In this document: piece after piece, positions 20,896 to 33,489 of the stretch
Numbering within the stretch: position 1 is the first letter of the stretch
How the letters are laid out: each line of letters begins with the position of its first letter
Assembly: GCA_947685225.1 (NCBI GenBank)
Contig: CANTUV010000003.1
Location: forward strand, 1,868,001-1,932,000
Source of the DNA: Garcia nutans
Lineage: Eukaryota > Streptophyta > Magnoliopsida > Malpighiales > Euphorbiaceae
Reading direction: 5' to 3'
DNA length: 64,000 nt
Program-made: the position numbers and the translations under genes
Notes under the pieces: model-generated
What the model saw: the letters and a program-made list of their open reading frames with translations, nothing else
The model's database searches: none
What the model was told of the DNA's origin: nothing

Positions 20896-23145
20896 TGTTT
20901 AGTTCATTTTTGTACTAGTTTTTAGTATGATTTTATGTGTGTTTTAGTTAATGTTTTGATTAATTTTTGTTTTAAATGTGTTTAAAGTGTTGTTTTTAGG
21001 TTTAGGTGCAAAAACACCCTTGGAAGATCAAAACAGGGCAAGAAAAGCATGAACCAAGCAAGACATGGCCAAGCCAAAGCAAGCTTGGCCATGTCTCTCA
21101 AAAGAAATTCAAGGCAGAAGCAGACACACCCAGAGACACGGCCAAGCCTCTGTCCGTGTCTCATTCAAAGAAAAAATTCAAGAACAAGCCAAAGAAGAGA
21201 AGGAAAATAAGCAACATAAGTGTCACATGACACGGCCAAGCCACTGGCCGTGTCACATGACACGGCCAGCAAGCTTGGCCGTGTCACATGACACGGCTAG
21301 CAAGCTTGGCCGTGTCACATGACACGGCAAGCAAGCTTGGCCGTGTCTCCATCCATACCAAAGAACAAGAGAGCAAGCAAAGAAGGAAAGAAAAGAAGCA
21401 GAGACAGACACCATCAAGAGACACGGCCAAGACACTGGCCGTGTCACATGACACGGCCGTGTCCTCTAGCCGTGTCTCGCCTTGGATCAACAACAGTAAG
21501 GGACACAGCCAGGAGCTTGGCCATGTCCCAAGAAGGAAAAAACAAGAGACATGGCCAAGCTCCACTTGGCTTGGCTGTGTCACCTCTCACAAACAAAGAA
21601 AAGAAAGAAAGAAAAGAAAGAGCCAGTGAGGGACACGGCCAACTGGCTTGGCCGTGTCCCATGAAAAATCAAGAGACACGGCCAAGCCAACCTTGGCTTG
21701 GCCGTGTCCCATCATGGAAAGCAAGGAAGAGACCAAGAGACACGGCCAAGACACTCTTGGCTTGGCCGTGTCCCACCTAAAAAACTTAATTTCTTTTGTA
21801 TGAAGTGGCGGACAAAGTGGGGAACAAGACTTATTGCTTGCCAAAAGAAATATTAAACAAAGAAATAGTGGGGAACAAAGTGAGATGGTGTGAGTTGGAA
21901 GGCATGGGTGTTGATTTTTGAATGAATTAAAAGGAGAGGAAGAGGAAATTGGGGGAGTTCTTGGCTTCTTGGAGCCAAATTTCTGCAAAAATGTGGGAGA
22001 GGGAGAGAGTGACACTCTCCCTTGTCCCTTCACCTCCAACCTCCATTTCCATCCTCTTCACCTTCTCCATCTTCCATTGATAAGATCTTTGAGGTTCTTT
22101 GGGATAAATTGGGTTAAATAAGCTCTTGAAGGTTGAAGAAGCTTCATTGAAGAGTGGTGACTTGAGAAAGCTCCATTCCATCTTCCAAAGGCAAAATCAA
22201 TTGAAGAGTTGGTGACTTGAGAAAGCTCCATCCAAAGGTTTGGTGACTTGAGAAAGCTCCATTCCTCATTGCAAAGGGGAATCAACCATTAAAGAGGGCT
22301 TGAGTTCTTCATCAAATACATCAAGTGGAGCTAGGAGGAAGACTAGCAATCCTACTCTTGGCATCTTCACAAGGGGTTTTTCTATTCTCTCTTTTAATTC
22401 ATTTCTATTGTTGTTTTTGTATTACGAGATTGATATTGCAATGAACAATTTGTATTTGTTTTATATTGAGTTGAATGAATGTTATAAATTGATGATGTTG
22501 AGCTAAATACCCATGCCTAGGGTTTGTCGCATATTTGGTTGAATGCTTTGATTTGATATTTACATTGATATTCCTTGTTGATTGGTTGATTGTATTGCAT
22601 TAAATGCTAGGTTGATAGATTAGCTACCTATTGATCTTTGAATATTGGATGACGGACCGAGAGGTGAAATCCGATATTAGAACTATATAATCGACCACCC
22701 TATGAATGAATTAGAAATATAAGTTATAGGGTTTATTAATTTGGTAATGTAAAAGAATTGGTCATTGCTAATTCATGAATGTGAGAACTAATGGATGGGT
22801 AATTGACTAATTAATCTTAAGGAACAAATTAATTTACAAGGTTATGTTAATGGACAATTGAGAATTGAGCTTTGATTGAATGGACCTATGACCCTAGGCA
22901 CCTTCCCAAGAATCGATTCGATCTTGTACACCTACACACATTAATCTCTACGCACGGTTAAATTTAGGTTTAATTATTCTCACACCACTCCAAACAACAA
23001 ACTCTCGCATTTAAATAAATTATCAATCAAGCTATTATGAACCACACCTTCTTGGGGAAACGACCTTGGGGCGATCACCTTTGCTACAACTACCTCGTAT
23101 ACTTGCGAGTGACGCTTTGTAGTAGTACTTAATTCGAGCGCAACA
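20896..23145 (+). repeat. LTR 1 of the tandem array (2250 bp)
   Basis: This is the longest of the three LTRs. It carries about 113 bp more of the GACACGGCC hairpin array than LTR 2 and LTR 3. Its 3' half matches LTR 2, while its 5' half differs from both others at many single bases. Near its end the phrases GGGGAAACGACCTTGGGGC and CTCGTATACTTGCGAGTG are shared with the Athila-like LTR. Confidence 0.93.
21060..21775. repeat. GACACGGCC / GGCCGTGTC hairpin array
   Basis: By eye about 17 exact copies of GACACGGCC or its complement, plus about eight one-base variants, occur in 715 bp. Most are paired as inverted repeats with the words AAGC and GCTTGG next to them, so each pair can fold into a stem. 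The tightest are a 14-bp perfect palindrome GACACGGCCGTGTC (21450-21463) and two 10-bp arms around a 2-nt centre at 21246-21267. Matching arrays lie in LTR 2 (about 26370-26975) and LTR 3 (about 31570-32170). Confidence 0.9.
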
Positions 23146-23151
23146 AGTTTT

Positions 23152-23169
23152 TAGCGCCGCTGCCGGGGA
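23152..23169 (+). other. degenerate primer-binding site
   Basis: TAGCGCCGCTGCCGGGGA begins seven bases after LTR 1. It matches the Athila-type tRNA-Asp PBS (TGGCGCC...) except that the second base is A, which weakens pairing with the tRNA CCA end. The same change is in the second unit. Confidence 0.8.
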
Positions 23170-23292
23170 AGGCTGTTGCAGTAGTAATAGTTTGATTTTT
23201 CTTTTCATTGTTTGTTTATTTTATGTGAATTGTTTATTTGTTTTGTTTTTCTTTCAATTTAATTATTTTTTTTGTTTTCTTTAAGTTTCTAA

Positions 23293-24906
23293 GTGCCTTG
23301 TGTAAAGATACAGTTTTCGAGGCACGAAGGAGTTTATGATAGGAACGATGATTCCGAAATGGCATGGCAATTAGCAGAATTGATGAATCAACTTAAGGTG
23401 CTAAATGCAAGAGGAAGAGCACCTATGCCACGCCAAGAGATATGCGCAGCATGTGGCAATGTAGGCCATAGTGCAAACACGTGTTCCATGGGTTTTGGAC
23501 GATACCAAAAATGGCAAGAGGAAGAATATGACTACCAAGGTTTCCAGCAAATGGGAAGAAATGACACATATTCCAATCCTTATAATCCCAGCTGGGGAAG
23601 CCAACCAAATTTTTCTTGGGAAAATCAGCCACACATTCCACCTCCAAATTTTTTTCAACCTTACCAAAGAGACTCTTACTCTCAAGCACAATATTCAAAT
23701 CAAGAGTACCTTAAGCCACCCACATTTGAAGATAGTTTGAATACCTTCATTCAAATTAGCACACGAAATCGAGATCACCTTAAAGAACCTACCTTGGAAG
23801 ATAGTTTGAATGCCTTCATTCAAACTAGTGCACAAAATCAAAATCACCTTAAGGAACCCACTTTGGAAGATAGTTTGAATGCCTTCATTCAAATTAGCGT
23901 ACAGAACCAAGATCAATTCGAGAAATCCACAGTGGAAGATGATTTGAATGCTTACCTTCAAATTAGCACAGAAAATCAGGAAGGAAGCAATGAGAGGTTT
24001 GATTCTTTGGAGGAATCATTGAAGAGGGTGGAAATGCAAGTTGGGCAACTGGCACATCAACTCCAAGCACACTAAGAAGAGGAATTTCCTAGCCAACTGG
24101 AGCAAGCCGAGGTAATCACAAATTTATGGAGTGAACAGGTAATATATAACAAATTTTGTGATTCTTTGGATGCAGGCACTAATCAAGAAGATATTGGCGA
24201 GGAAATACAATCCAACATTGAGGAGTTGAGCCAATCAAACAAGAAGGAGAATTTGGAGGCATCAACCTCATCAAAGTTGCATGAATCTTCCAATCCTGAT
24301 AAGCTACCAAATCCAATTCCATGTAGCTTGAAGGATGAGGAACAAGGTAAGCAATTTTCTAACATCTATGATATGCACTCCCAAGGAGAAAGTGGAAATA
24401 AGCTTGAGATGGGTATATCTTTAGAAGAAGAACATGAAATGCCCAATTTAGAACTTGAGGAGTGCAAGCTAGTTTTAGATGTTGAGGTTGTTGAGAGGGG
24501 ACTCGACATTGTTAGAGTGGATGAATAAGTGATTCAACCAAGCTTGGTTGAAATTAAAGAGTCCCCAAAAGTCATCTCTACTACTCTTGGTGGTAAGGAA
24601 GAGCAGAAAGCTGATATACTCATGCTGCACGAAGATAAAAATTATTACCACGTTCCTATAACACTGGAGGATAACCCCGAGGCAACCTTAACATGTCCCT
24701 TTGAGACATGTTCTCTTCAAGGAATACTATTTAGGGGTTGCCGTACATCGGGTACATTCAAAGTTACATGTTGTTCATCCTCTCAATCATGGGCCCCAAT
24801 TGTATTATGGGTGGAAGGAGCCCTACACATCGTATATGGGAACGATGGAAATCAGGTTTCATCTAAACTCCCTGTAGTATGCATGCTCACATTGAGGACA
24901 ATGTGA
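23293..24906 (+). pseudogene. gag C-terminal frame with RT shard, unit 1
   Basis: This is one continuous frame broken only by TAA at 24073-24075 and 24526-24528. It lacks the capsid part of gag and has no convincing ATG at its left edge (the frame is entered at GTG). It carries the zinc knuckle CAACGNVGHSANTC (about 23445-23490), then four 23-residue repeats of the type EDSLNAFIQ (about 23720-23985), then the FDSLEESLKRVEMQVGQLAHQLQ helix shared with Athila gag. After the second stop, YYHVPITLEDNPEATLTCPF (about 24640-24705) is a short RT piece, matching VPIALEDQPKTTFTCPF of the autonomous pol. What follows is unrecognised. Confidence 0.8.
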
Positions 24907-26206
24907 ATCTTTAATTGTGGGGTGCATTTTGTGTTTTGTGTTTTTATTGCATTTTGTGTTTTGTGTTTTTACTTTTAAGTGCATTATGTGTTTTGTGTTT
25001 TCACTTTTGTTTTGTGTTTTTACTTTTAAGTTATTTTTATTTAAGTTTAGTTAATGTTTTTAATGTTTTTCATTGAATAAATGAGTTTTAGAAAGTTCAA
25101 TTGTTATAAAATTGTTGATTGATGACCTTTGAATTTTTGAAGCATGCATTTGAGAATTTAGTAGAATTGGTGCTTATTGTTAATTTTGTTGGTTTTTTCC
25201 TTGCATTGCCATTAACCTAGTGAGGAATTGAGCCATCAACTTATCATTATTGTTGTGGGTGAACATCTTTGATTGATGATTTGCTAGAACTTGCTTTGAA
25301 ATGCTTTTTAAGACTACATAAAAATTTTCAATTAGGCATTAAGATGATTAAGGCAATTAGGTGAACCCACTTTGGCTTAAAAAGACCAACCTTATTTTTA
25401 ACCTTAGTTAGCCAATTTTAAGCCTATTTCACTTTCCTTTTCTTTCTTTTTCACAACACCATTAGCTTGAACCTTGTTGTTTAACTCTTATCCTTTCATT
25501 AGGTCAAGAGCATTTTAAGAGCGTTTATGACCGAGTGTTGTGTTGAATTAAGTGTGGGGTTAAATTTAGTAGGTTTAAGATTGAAAAGCAAAATAATAAA
25601 TAAAAATAATAAATAAATAAATATAAAATAATAAGAATAATTGTTATTCTTGTTGAAAGGGTTGGAATGCATTATTCCAAGACTTAACAAGTGAGTTCCC
25701 TTGAAAAGATCTTTAATGTCAAGGGGTAGATGAGAGGAAAGTGTTTTGGGATTGTTGGGTTATAAATATAAATGGTTACTTCATTCTTGAAGTGCTCTTG
25801 AACTTAATGATTAAGCTCACATTTCCTAAATATCATGCCTTTACCTTAGCCCCATTACAACCCAATAAAGACCTTTTGATTGATGCTTGATTGTTATTTT
25901 GTGGTGGAGATTTGATTGATAAGCAAGCCTATGGTAATAATCTTTCATTGATTGTTATGAGTGTAAACACCATCATGATCAAACACTTGTAAGAGTTGGT
26001 GAGGGAGCGATAATATTGGTTATGCATGGAAAACCACTTAATTGCATGAGTGTCGATTTTGTTTGATTCGATATTGATTGCGGATTTAGGGATAGGGAAG
26101 TCTTGATGCATCTTTATAACTCTTGAACTTAACAAAATTCATCTTGTTTAGTGTGTTTGATTTTAGCCTTGCTTGGAGACAAGCAAGGAGTTAAGTGTGG
26201 GGTATT
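24907..26206 (+). other. 3' non-coding part of internal region, unit 1
   Basis: No coding sequence was found. TTTTGTGTTTTG-type low-complexity repeats lie at 24925-25030. GTGGGG polypurine-like motifs occur at about 24913-24923, 25549-25560 and 26191-26203; the last lies just before LTR 2. The spacing of about 640 bp recurs in the Athila-like element. Confidence 0.7.
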
Positions 26207-28343
26207 TGTTTAGTTCATTTTTGTACTAGTTTTTAGTATGATTTTATGTGTGTTTTAGTTAATGTTTTGATTAATTTTTGTTTTAAATGTGTTTAAAGTG
26301 TTGTTTTTAGGTTTAGGTGCAAAAACACCCTTGGAAGATCAAAACAGGGCAAGAAAAGCATGAACCAAGCAAGACATGGCCAAACCAAAGCAAGCTTGGC
26401 CATGTCCCTCAAAAAAAATTCAAGGCAGAAGCAGACACACCCAGAGACATGGCCAAGCCTCTGGCCGTGTCTCATTCAAAGAGAAAATCCAAGAACAAGC
26501 CAAAGAAGAGAAGGAAAATGAGCAACAGAAGTGGACACACTCAGTGACATGGCCAAGCCACTAGCCGTGTCACATGACACGGCCAGCAAGCTTGGCCGTG
26601 TCTCCATCCATACCAAAGAACAAGAGAGCAAGCAAAGAAGTAGAGACGGACACCATCAAGGGACACGGCCAAGACACTGGCCGTGTCACATGACACGGCC
26701 GTGTCTCGCCTTGGATCAACAACAGTGAGGGACACGGCCAGGAGCTTGGCCGTGTCCTAAGAAGGAAAAAACAAGAGACATGGCCAAGCTCCACATGGCT
26801 TGGCTGTGTCACCTCTCACAACCAAAGAAAAGAAAGAAAGAAAAGAAAGAGCCAGTGAGGGACACGACCAACAGGCTTGGCCGTGTCCCATGAAAAATCA
26901 AGAGTCCCATCATGGAAAGCAAGGAAGAGACCAAGAGACACGGCCAAGACACTCTTGGCTTGGCCGTGTCCCACATGAAAAACTTAATTTCTTTTGTATG
27001 AAGTGGCGGACAAAGTGGGGAACAAGACTTATTGCTTGCCAAAAGAAATATTAAACAAAGAAATAGTGGGGAACAAAGTGAGATGGTGTGAGTTGGAAGG
27101 CATGGGTGTTGATTTTTGAATGAATTAAAAGGAGAGGAAGAGGAAATTGGGGGAGTTCTTGGCTTCTTGGAGCCAAATTTCTGCAAAAATGTGGGAGAGG
27201 GAGAGAGTGACACTCTCCCTTGTCCCTTCACCTCCAACCTCCATTTCCATCCTCTTCACCTTCTCCATCTTCCATTGATAAGATCTTTGAGGTTCTTTGG
27301 GATAAATTGGGTTAAATAAGCTCTTGAAGGTTGAAGAAGCTTCATTGAAGAGTGGTGACTTGAGAAAGCTCCATTCCATCTTCCAAAGGCAAAATCAATT
27401 GAAGAGTTGGTGACTTGAGAAAGCTCCATCCAAAGGTTTGGTGACTTGAGAAAGCTCCATTCCTCATTGCAAAGGGGAATCAACCATTAAAGAGGGCTTG
27501 AGTTCTTCATCAAATACATCAAGTGGAGCTAGGAGGAAGACTAGCAATCCTACTCTTGGCATCTTCACAAGGGGTTTTTCTATTCTCTCTTTTAATTCAT
27601 TTCTATTGTTGTTTTTGTATTACGAGATTGATATTGCAATGAACAATTTGTATTTGTTTTATATTGAGTTGAATGAATGTTATAAATTGATGATGTTGAG
27701 CTAAATACCCATGCCTAGGGTTTGTCGCATATTTGGTTGAATGCTTTGATTTGATATTTACATTGATATTCCTTGTTGATTGGTTGATTGTATTGCATTA
27801 AATGCTAGGTTGATAGATTAGCTACCTATTGATCTTTGAATATTGGATGACGGACCGAGAGGTGAAATCCGATATTAGAACTATATAATCGACCACCCTA
27901 TGAATGAATTAGAAATATAAGTTATAGGGTTTATTAATTTGGTAATGTAAAAGAATTGGTCATTGCTAATTCATGAATGTGAGAACTAATGGATGGGTAA
28001 TTGACTAATTAATCTTAAGGAACAAATTAATTTACAAGGTTATGTTAATGGACAATTGAGAATTGAGCTTTGATTGAATGGACCTATGACCCTAGGCACC
28101 TTCCCAAGAATCGATTCGATCTTGTACACCTACACACATTAATCTCTACGCACGGTTAAATTTAGGTTTAATTATTCTCACACCACTCCAAACAACAAAC
28201 TCTCGCATTTAAATAAATTATCAATCAAGCTATTATGAACCACACCTTCTTGGGGAAACGACCTTGGGGCGATCACCTTTGCTACAACTACCTCGTATAC
28301 TTGCGAGTGACGCTTTGTAGTAGTACTTAATTCGAGCGCAACA
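26207..28343 (+). repeat. LTR 2 of the tandem array (recombinant, 2137 bp)
   Basis: The 5' part shares the short hairpin array and base changes of LTR 3 (for example CCACATGGC, GACACGACCAACAGG and the deletion before GAGTCCCATCATGG). The 3' part matches LTR 1 (for example ATTATGAACCACACC where LTR 3 has TTTCGAACC). The switch falls at about 26975-27120. Confidence 0.9.
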
Positions 28344-28349
28344 AGTTTT

Positions 28350-28367
28350 TAGCGCCGCTGCCGGGGA
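28350..28367 (+). other. degenerate primer-binding site, unit 2
   Basis: TAGCGCCGCTGCCGGGGA is identical to the site in unit 1, including the G-to-A change at position 2. Confidence 0.8.
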
Positions 28368-28491
28368 AGGCTGTTGCAGTAGTAATAGTTTGATTTTTCT
28401 TTTCATTGTTTGTTTATTTTATGTGAATTGTTTATTTGTTTTGTTTTTCTTTCAATTTAATTATTTTTTTTTGTTTTCTTTAAGTTTCTAA

Positions 28492-30105
28492 GTGCCTTGT
28501 GTAAAGATACAGTTTTCGAGGCACGAAGGAGTTTATGATAGGAACGATGATTCCGAAATGGCATGGCAATTAGCAGAATTGATGAATCAACTTAAGGTGC
28601 TAAATGCAAGAGGAAGAGCACCTATGCCACGCCAAGAGATATGCGCAGCATGTGGCAATGTAGGCCATAGTGCAAACACGTGTTCCATGGGTTTTGGACG
28701 ATACCAAAAATGGCAAGAGGAAGAATATGACTACCAAGGTTTCCAGCAAATGGGAAGAAATGACACATATTCCAATCCTTATAATCCCAGCTGGGGAAGC
28801 CAACCAAATTTTTCTTGGGAAAATCAGCCACACATTCCACCTCCAAATTTTTTTCAACCTTACCAAAGAGACTCTTACTCTCAAGCACAATATTCAAATC
28901 AAGAGTACCTTAAGCCACCCACATTTGAAGATAGTTTGAATACCTTCATTCAAATTAGCACACGAAATCGAGATCACCTTAAAGAACCTACCTTGGAAGA
29001 TAGTTTGAATGCCTTCATTCAAACTAGTGCACAAAATCAAAATCACCTTAAGGAACCCACTTTGGAAGATAGTTTGAATGCCTTCATTCAAATTAGCGTA
29101 CAGAACCAAGATCAATTCGAGAAATCCACAGTGGAAGATGATTTGAATGCTTACCTTCAAATTAGCACAGAAAATCAGGAAGGAAGCAATGAGAGGTTTG
29201 ATTCTTTGGAGGAATCATTGAAGAGGGTGGAAATGCAAGTTGGGCAACTGGCACATCAACTCCAAGCACACTAAGAAGAGGAATTTCCTAGCCAACTGGA
29301 GCAAGCCGAGGTAATCACAAATTTATGGAGTGAACAGGTAATATATAACAAATTTTGTGATTCTTTGGATGCAGGCACTAATCAAGAAGATATTGGCGAG
29401 GAAATACAATCCAACATTGAGGAGTTGAGCCAATCAAACAAGAAGGAGAATTTGGAGGCATCAACCTCATCAAAGTTGCATGAATCTTCCAATCCTGATA
29501 AGCTACCAAATCCAATTCCATGTAGCTTGAAGGATGAGGAACAAGGTAAGCAATTTTCTAACATCTATGATATGCACTCCCAAGGAGAAAGTGGAAATAA
29601 GCTTGAGATGGGTATATCTTTAGAAGAAGAACATGAAATGCCCAATTTAGAACTTGAGGAGTGCAAGCTAGTTTTAGATGTTGAGGTTGTTGAGAGGGGA
29701 CTCGACATTGTTAGAGTGGATGAATAAGTGATTCAACCAAGCTTGGTTGAAATTAAAGAGTCCCCAAAAGTCATCTCTACTACTCTTGGTGGTAAGGAAG
29801 AGCAGAAAGCTGATATACTCATGCTGCACGAAGATAAAAATTATTACCACGTTCCTATAACACTGGAGGATAACCCCGAGGCAACCTTAACATGTCCCTT
29901 TGAGACATGTTCTCTTCAAGGAATACTATTTAGGGGTTGCCGTACATCGGGTACATTCAAAGTTACATGTTGTTCATCCTCTCAATCATGGGCCCCAATT
30001 GTATTATGGGTGGAAGGAGCCCTACACATCGTATATGGGAACGATGGAAATCAGGTTTCATCTAAACTCCCTGTAGTATGCATGCTCACATTGAGGACAA
30101 TGTGA
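28492..30105 (+). pseudogene. gag C-terminal frame with RT shard, unit 2
   Basis: By eye it encodes the same protein as 23293-24906, with the same two TAA codons, the same knuckle, the same four-fold repeat and the same RT shard. The stops were therefore present before duplication. The only internal difference I noticed between units is one T in a T-run near 28465. Confidence 0.8.
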
Positions 30106-31405
30106 ATCTTTAATTGTGGGGTGCATTTTGTGTTTTGTGTTTTTATTGCATTTTGTGTTTTGTGTTTTTACTTTTAAGTGCATTATGTGTTTTGTGTTTT
30201 CACTTTTGTTTTGTGTTTTTACTTTTAAGTTATTTTTATTTAAGTTTAGTTAATGTTTTTAATGTTTTTCATTGAATAAATGAGTTTTAGAAAGTTCAAT
30301 TGTTATAAAATTGTTGATTGATGACCTTTGAATTTTTGAAGCATGCATTTGAGAATTTAGTAGAATTGGTGCTTATTGTTAATTTTGTTGGTTTTTTCCT
30401 TGCATTGCCATTAACCTAGTGAGGAATTGAGCCATCAACTTATCATTATTGTTGTGGGTGAACATCTTTGATTGATGATTTGCTAGAACTTGCTTTGAAA
30501 TGCTTTTTAAGACTACATAAAAATTTTCAATTAGGCATTAAGATGATTAAGGCAATTAGGTGAACCCACTTTGGCTTAAAAAGACCAACCTTATTTTTAA
30601 CCTTAGTTAGCCAATTTTAAGCCTATTTCACTTTCCTTTTCTTTCTTTTTCACAACACCATTAGCTTGAACCTTGTTGTTTAACTCTTATCCTTTCATTA
30701 GGTCAAGAGCATTTTAAGAGCGTTTATGACCGAGTGTTGTGTTGAATTAAGTGTGGGGTTAAATTTAGTAGGTTTAAGATTGAAAAGCAAAATAATAAAT
30801 AAAAATAATAAATAAATAAATATAAAATAATAAGAATAATTGTTATTCTTGTTGAAAGGGTTGGAATGCATTATTCCAAGACTTAACAAGTGAGTTCCCT
30901 TGAAAAGATCTTTAATGTCAAGGGGTAGATGAGAGGAAAGTGTTTTGGGATTGTTGGGTTATAAATATAAATGGTTACTTCATTCTTGAAGTGCTCTTGA
31001 ACTTAATGATTAAGCTCACATTTCCTAAATATCATGCCTTTACCTTAGCCCCATTACAACCCAATAAAGACCTTTTGATTGATGCTTGATTGTTATTTTG
31101 TGGTGGAGATTTGATTGATAAGCAAGCCTATGGTAATAATCTTTCATTGATTGTTATGAGTGTAAACACCATCATGATCAAACACTTGTAAGAGTTGGTG
31201 AGGGAGCGATAATATTGGTTATGCATGGAAAACCACTTAATTGCATGAGTGTCGATTTTGTTTGATTCGATATTGATTGCGGATTTAGGGATAGGGAAGT
31301 CTTGATGCATCTTTATAACTCTTGAACTTAACAAAATTCATCTTGTTTAGTGTGTTTGATTTTAGCCTTGCTTGGAGACAAGCAAGGAGTTAAGTGTGGG
31401 GTATT
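30106..31405 (+). other. 3' non-coding part of internal region, unit 2
   Basis: This is a near-identical copy of 24907-26206 with the same three GTGGGG motifs; the last ends just before LTR 3. Confidence 0.7.
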
Positions 31406-33484
31406 TGTTTAGTTCATTTTTGTACTAGTTTTTAGTATGATTTTATGTGTGTTTTAGTTAATGTTTTGATTAATTTTTGTTTTAAATGTGTTTAAAGTGT
31501 TGTTTTTAGGTTTAGGTGCAAAAACACCCTTGGAAGATCAAAACAGGGCAAGAAAAGCATGAACCAAGCAAGACATGGCCAAACCAAAGCAAGCTTGGCC
31601 ATGTCCCTCAAAAAAAATTCAAGGCAGAAGCAGACACACCCAGAGACATGGCCAAGCCTCTGGCCGTGTCTCATTCAAAGAGAAAATCCAAGAACAAGCC
31701 AAAGAAGAGAAGGAAAATGAGCAACAGAAGTGGACACACTCAGTGACATGGCCAAGCCACTAGCCGTGTCACATGACACGGCCAGCAAGCTTGGCCGTGT
31801 CTCCATCCATACCAAAGAACAAGAGAGCAAGCAAAGAAGTAGAGACGGACACCATCAAGGGACACGGCCAAGACACTGGCCGTGTCACATGACACGGCCG
31901 TGTCTCGCCTTGGATCAACAACAGTGAGGGACACGGCCAGGAGCTTGGCCGTGTCCTAAGAAGGAAAAAACAAGAGACATGGCCAAGCTCCACATGGCTT
32001 GGCCGTGTCACCTCTCACAACCAAAGAAAAGAAAGAAAGAAAAGAAAGAGCCAGTGAGGGACACGACCAACAGGCTTGGCCGTGTCCCATGAAAAATCAA
32101 GAGTCCCATCATGGAAAGCAAGGAAGAGACCAAGACACGGCCAAGACACTCTTGGCTTGGTCGTGTCCCACATGAAAAACTTAATTTCTTTTGTACGAAG
32201 TGGCGGACAAAGTGGGGAACAAGACTTATTGCTTGCCAAAAGAAATATTAAACAAAGAAATAGTGGGGAACAAAGTGAGATGGTGTGAGTTGGAAGGCAT
32301 GGGTGTTGATTTTTGAATTAATTAAAAGGAGAGGAAGAGGAAATTGGGGGAGTTCTTGGCTTCTTGGAGCCAAATTTCTGCAAAAATGTGGGAGAGGGAG
32401 AGAGTGACACTCTCCCTTGTCCCTTCACCTCCAACCTCCATTTCCATCCTCTTCACCTTCTCCATCTTCCATTGATAAGATCTTTGAGGTTCTTTGGGAT
32501 AAATTGGGTTAAACAAGCTCTTGAAGGTTAAGAAGCTTCATTGAAGAGTGGTGACTTGAGAAAGCTCCATCCAAAGGTTTGGTGACTTGAGAAAGCTCCA
32601 TTCCACATTGCAATAGGGAATCAACCATTAAAGAGGGCTTGAATTCTTCATCAAATACATCAAGTGGAGCTAGGAGGAAGACTAGCAATCCTACTCTTGG
32701 CATCTTCACAAGGGATTTTTCTATTCTCTCTTTTAATTCATTTCTATTGTTGTTGTTGTATTAAGAGATTGATATTGCAATGACCAATTTGTATTTGTTT
32801 TATATTGAGTTGAATGAATGTTATAAATTAATGATGTTGAGCTAAATACCCATGCCTAGGGTTTGTAGCATATTTGGTTGAATGCTTTGATTTGATATTT
32901 ACATTGATGTTCCTTGTTGATTGGTTGATTGTATTGCATTAAATGCTAGGTTGATAGATTAGCTACCTATTGATCTTTGAATATTGGATGACGGACCGAG
33001 AGGTGAAATCCGATATCGGAACTATATAATCGACCACCTTATGAATGAATTAGAAATATAAGTTCTAGGGTTTATTAATTTGGTAATGTAAAAGAATTGG
33101 TCATTGCTAATTCATGAATGTGAGAACTAATGGATGGGTAATTGACTAATTAATCTTAATGAACAAATTAATTTACAAGGTTATGTTAATGGACAATTGA
33201 GAATTGAGCTTTGATTGAATGGACCTATGACCCTAGGCACCTTCCCAAGAATCGATTCGATCTTGTACACCCACACACATTAATCTCTACGCACGGTTAA
33301 ATTTAGGTTTAATTATTCTTGCACCACTCCAAACAACAAACTCTCACATTTAAATAAATTGTCAATCAAGCTATTTCGAACCACACCTTCTTGGGGAAAC
33401 GACCTTGGGGCGATCACCTTTGCTACAGTTACCTCGTATACTTGCGAGTGACGCTTTGTAGTAGTACTTAATTCGAGCGCAACA
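31406..33484 (+). repeat. LTR 3 of the tandem array (2079 bp)
   Basis: The 5' half is like LTR 2. The 3' half has many private changes and lacks about 58 bp containing one GGTGACTTGAGAAAGCTCCAT unit (near 32570). It ends GCGCAACA and is followed by the target duplication GCGGC. Confidence 0.92.
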
Positions 33485-33489
33485 GCGGC

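Larger units (their letters stand above)
20896..33484 (+). mobile_element. non-autonomous Athila-related element in tandem LTR-int-LTR-int-LTR array
   Basis: Three LTRs (20896-23145, 26207-28343, 31406-33484) and two near-identical internal regions (23146-26206 and 28344-31405, about 3.06 kb each) form the array. A single pair of target duplications, GCGGC, lies at 20891-20895 and 33485-33489, so the whole block behaves as one insertion. LTRs start TGTTTAGTTCATTT and end GAGCGCAACA. Internal regions hold a degenerate tRNA-Asp-type PBS, the C-terminal part of gag, a short RT shard and GTGTGGGG polypurine-like motifs, but no working pol. LTR ends are close to those of the Athila-like element at 46055-58662, a plausible source of enzymes. 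Confidence 0.93.

Noticed and set aside
21060..21775. CRISPR-like array, because of regularly recurring palindromic words
   Set aside because: Spacing is irregular, units occur in both orientations, there are no uniform spacers or cas genes, and the setting is a plant LTR.
21006..21780. Several overlapping open frames of 60-150 codons on both strands (also at 26317-27054, 31516-32288, 47342-47758 and 58081-58558)
   Set aside because: They arise from the GACACGGCC/GGCCGTGTC arrays, give repetitive products rich in RPSLAVS, HGQ and WPCP words on both strands, and lie inside LTRs.
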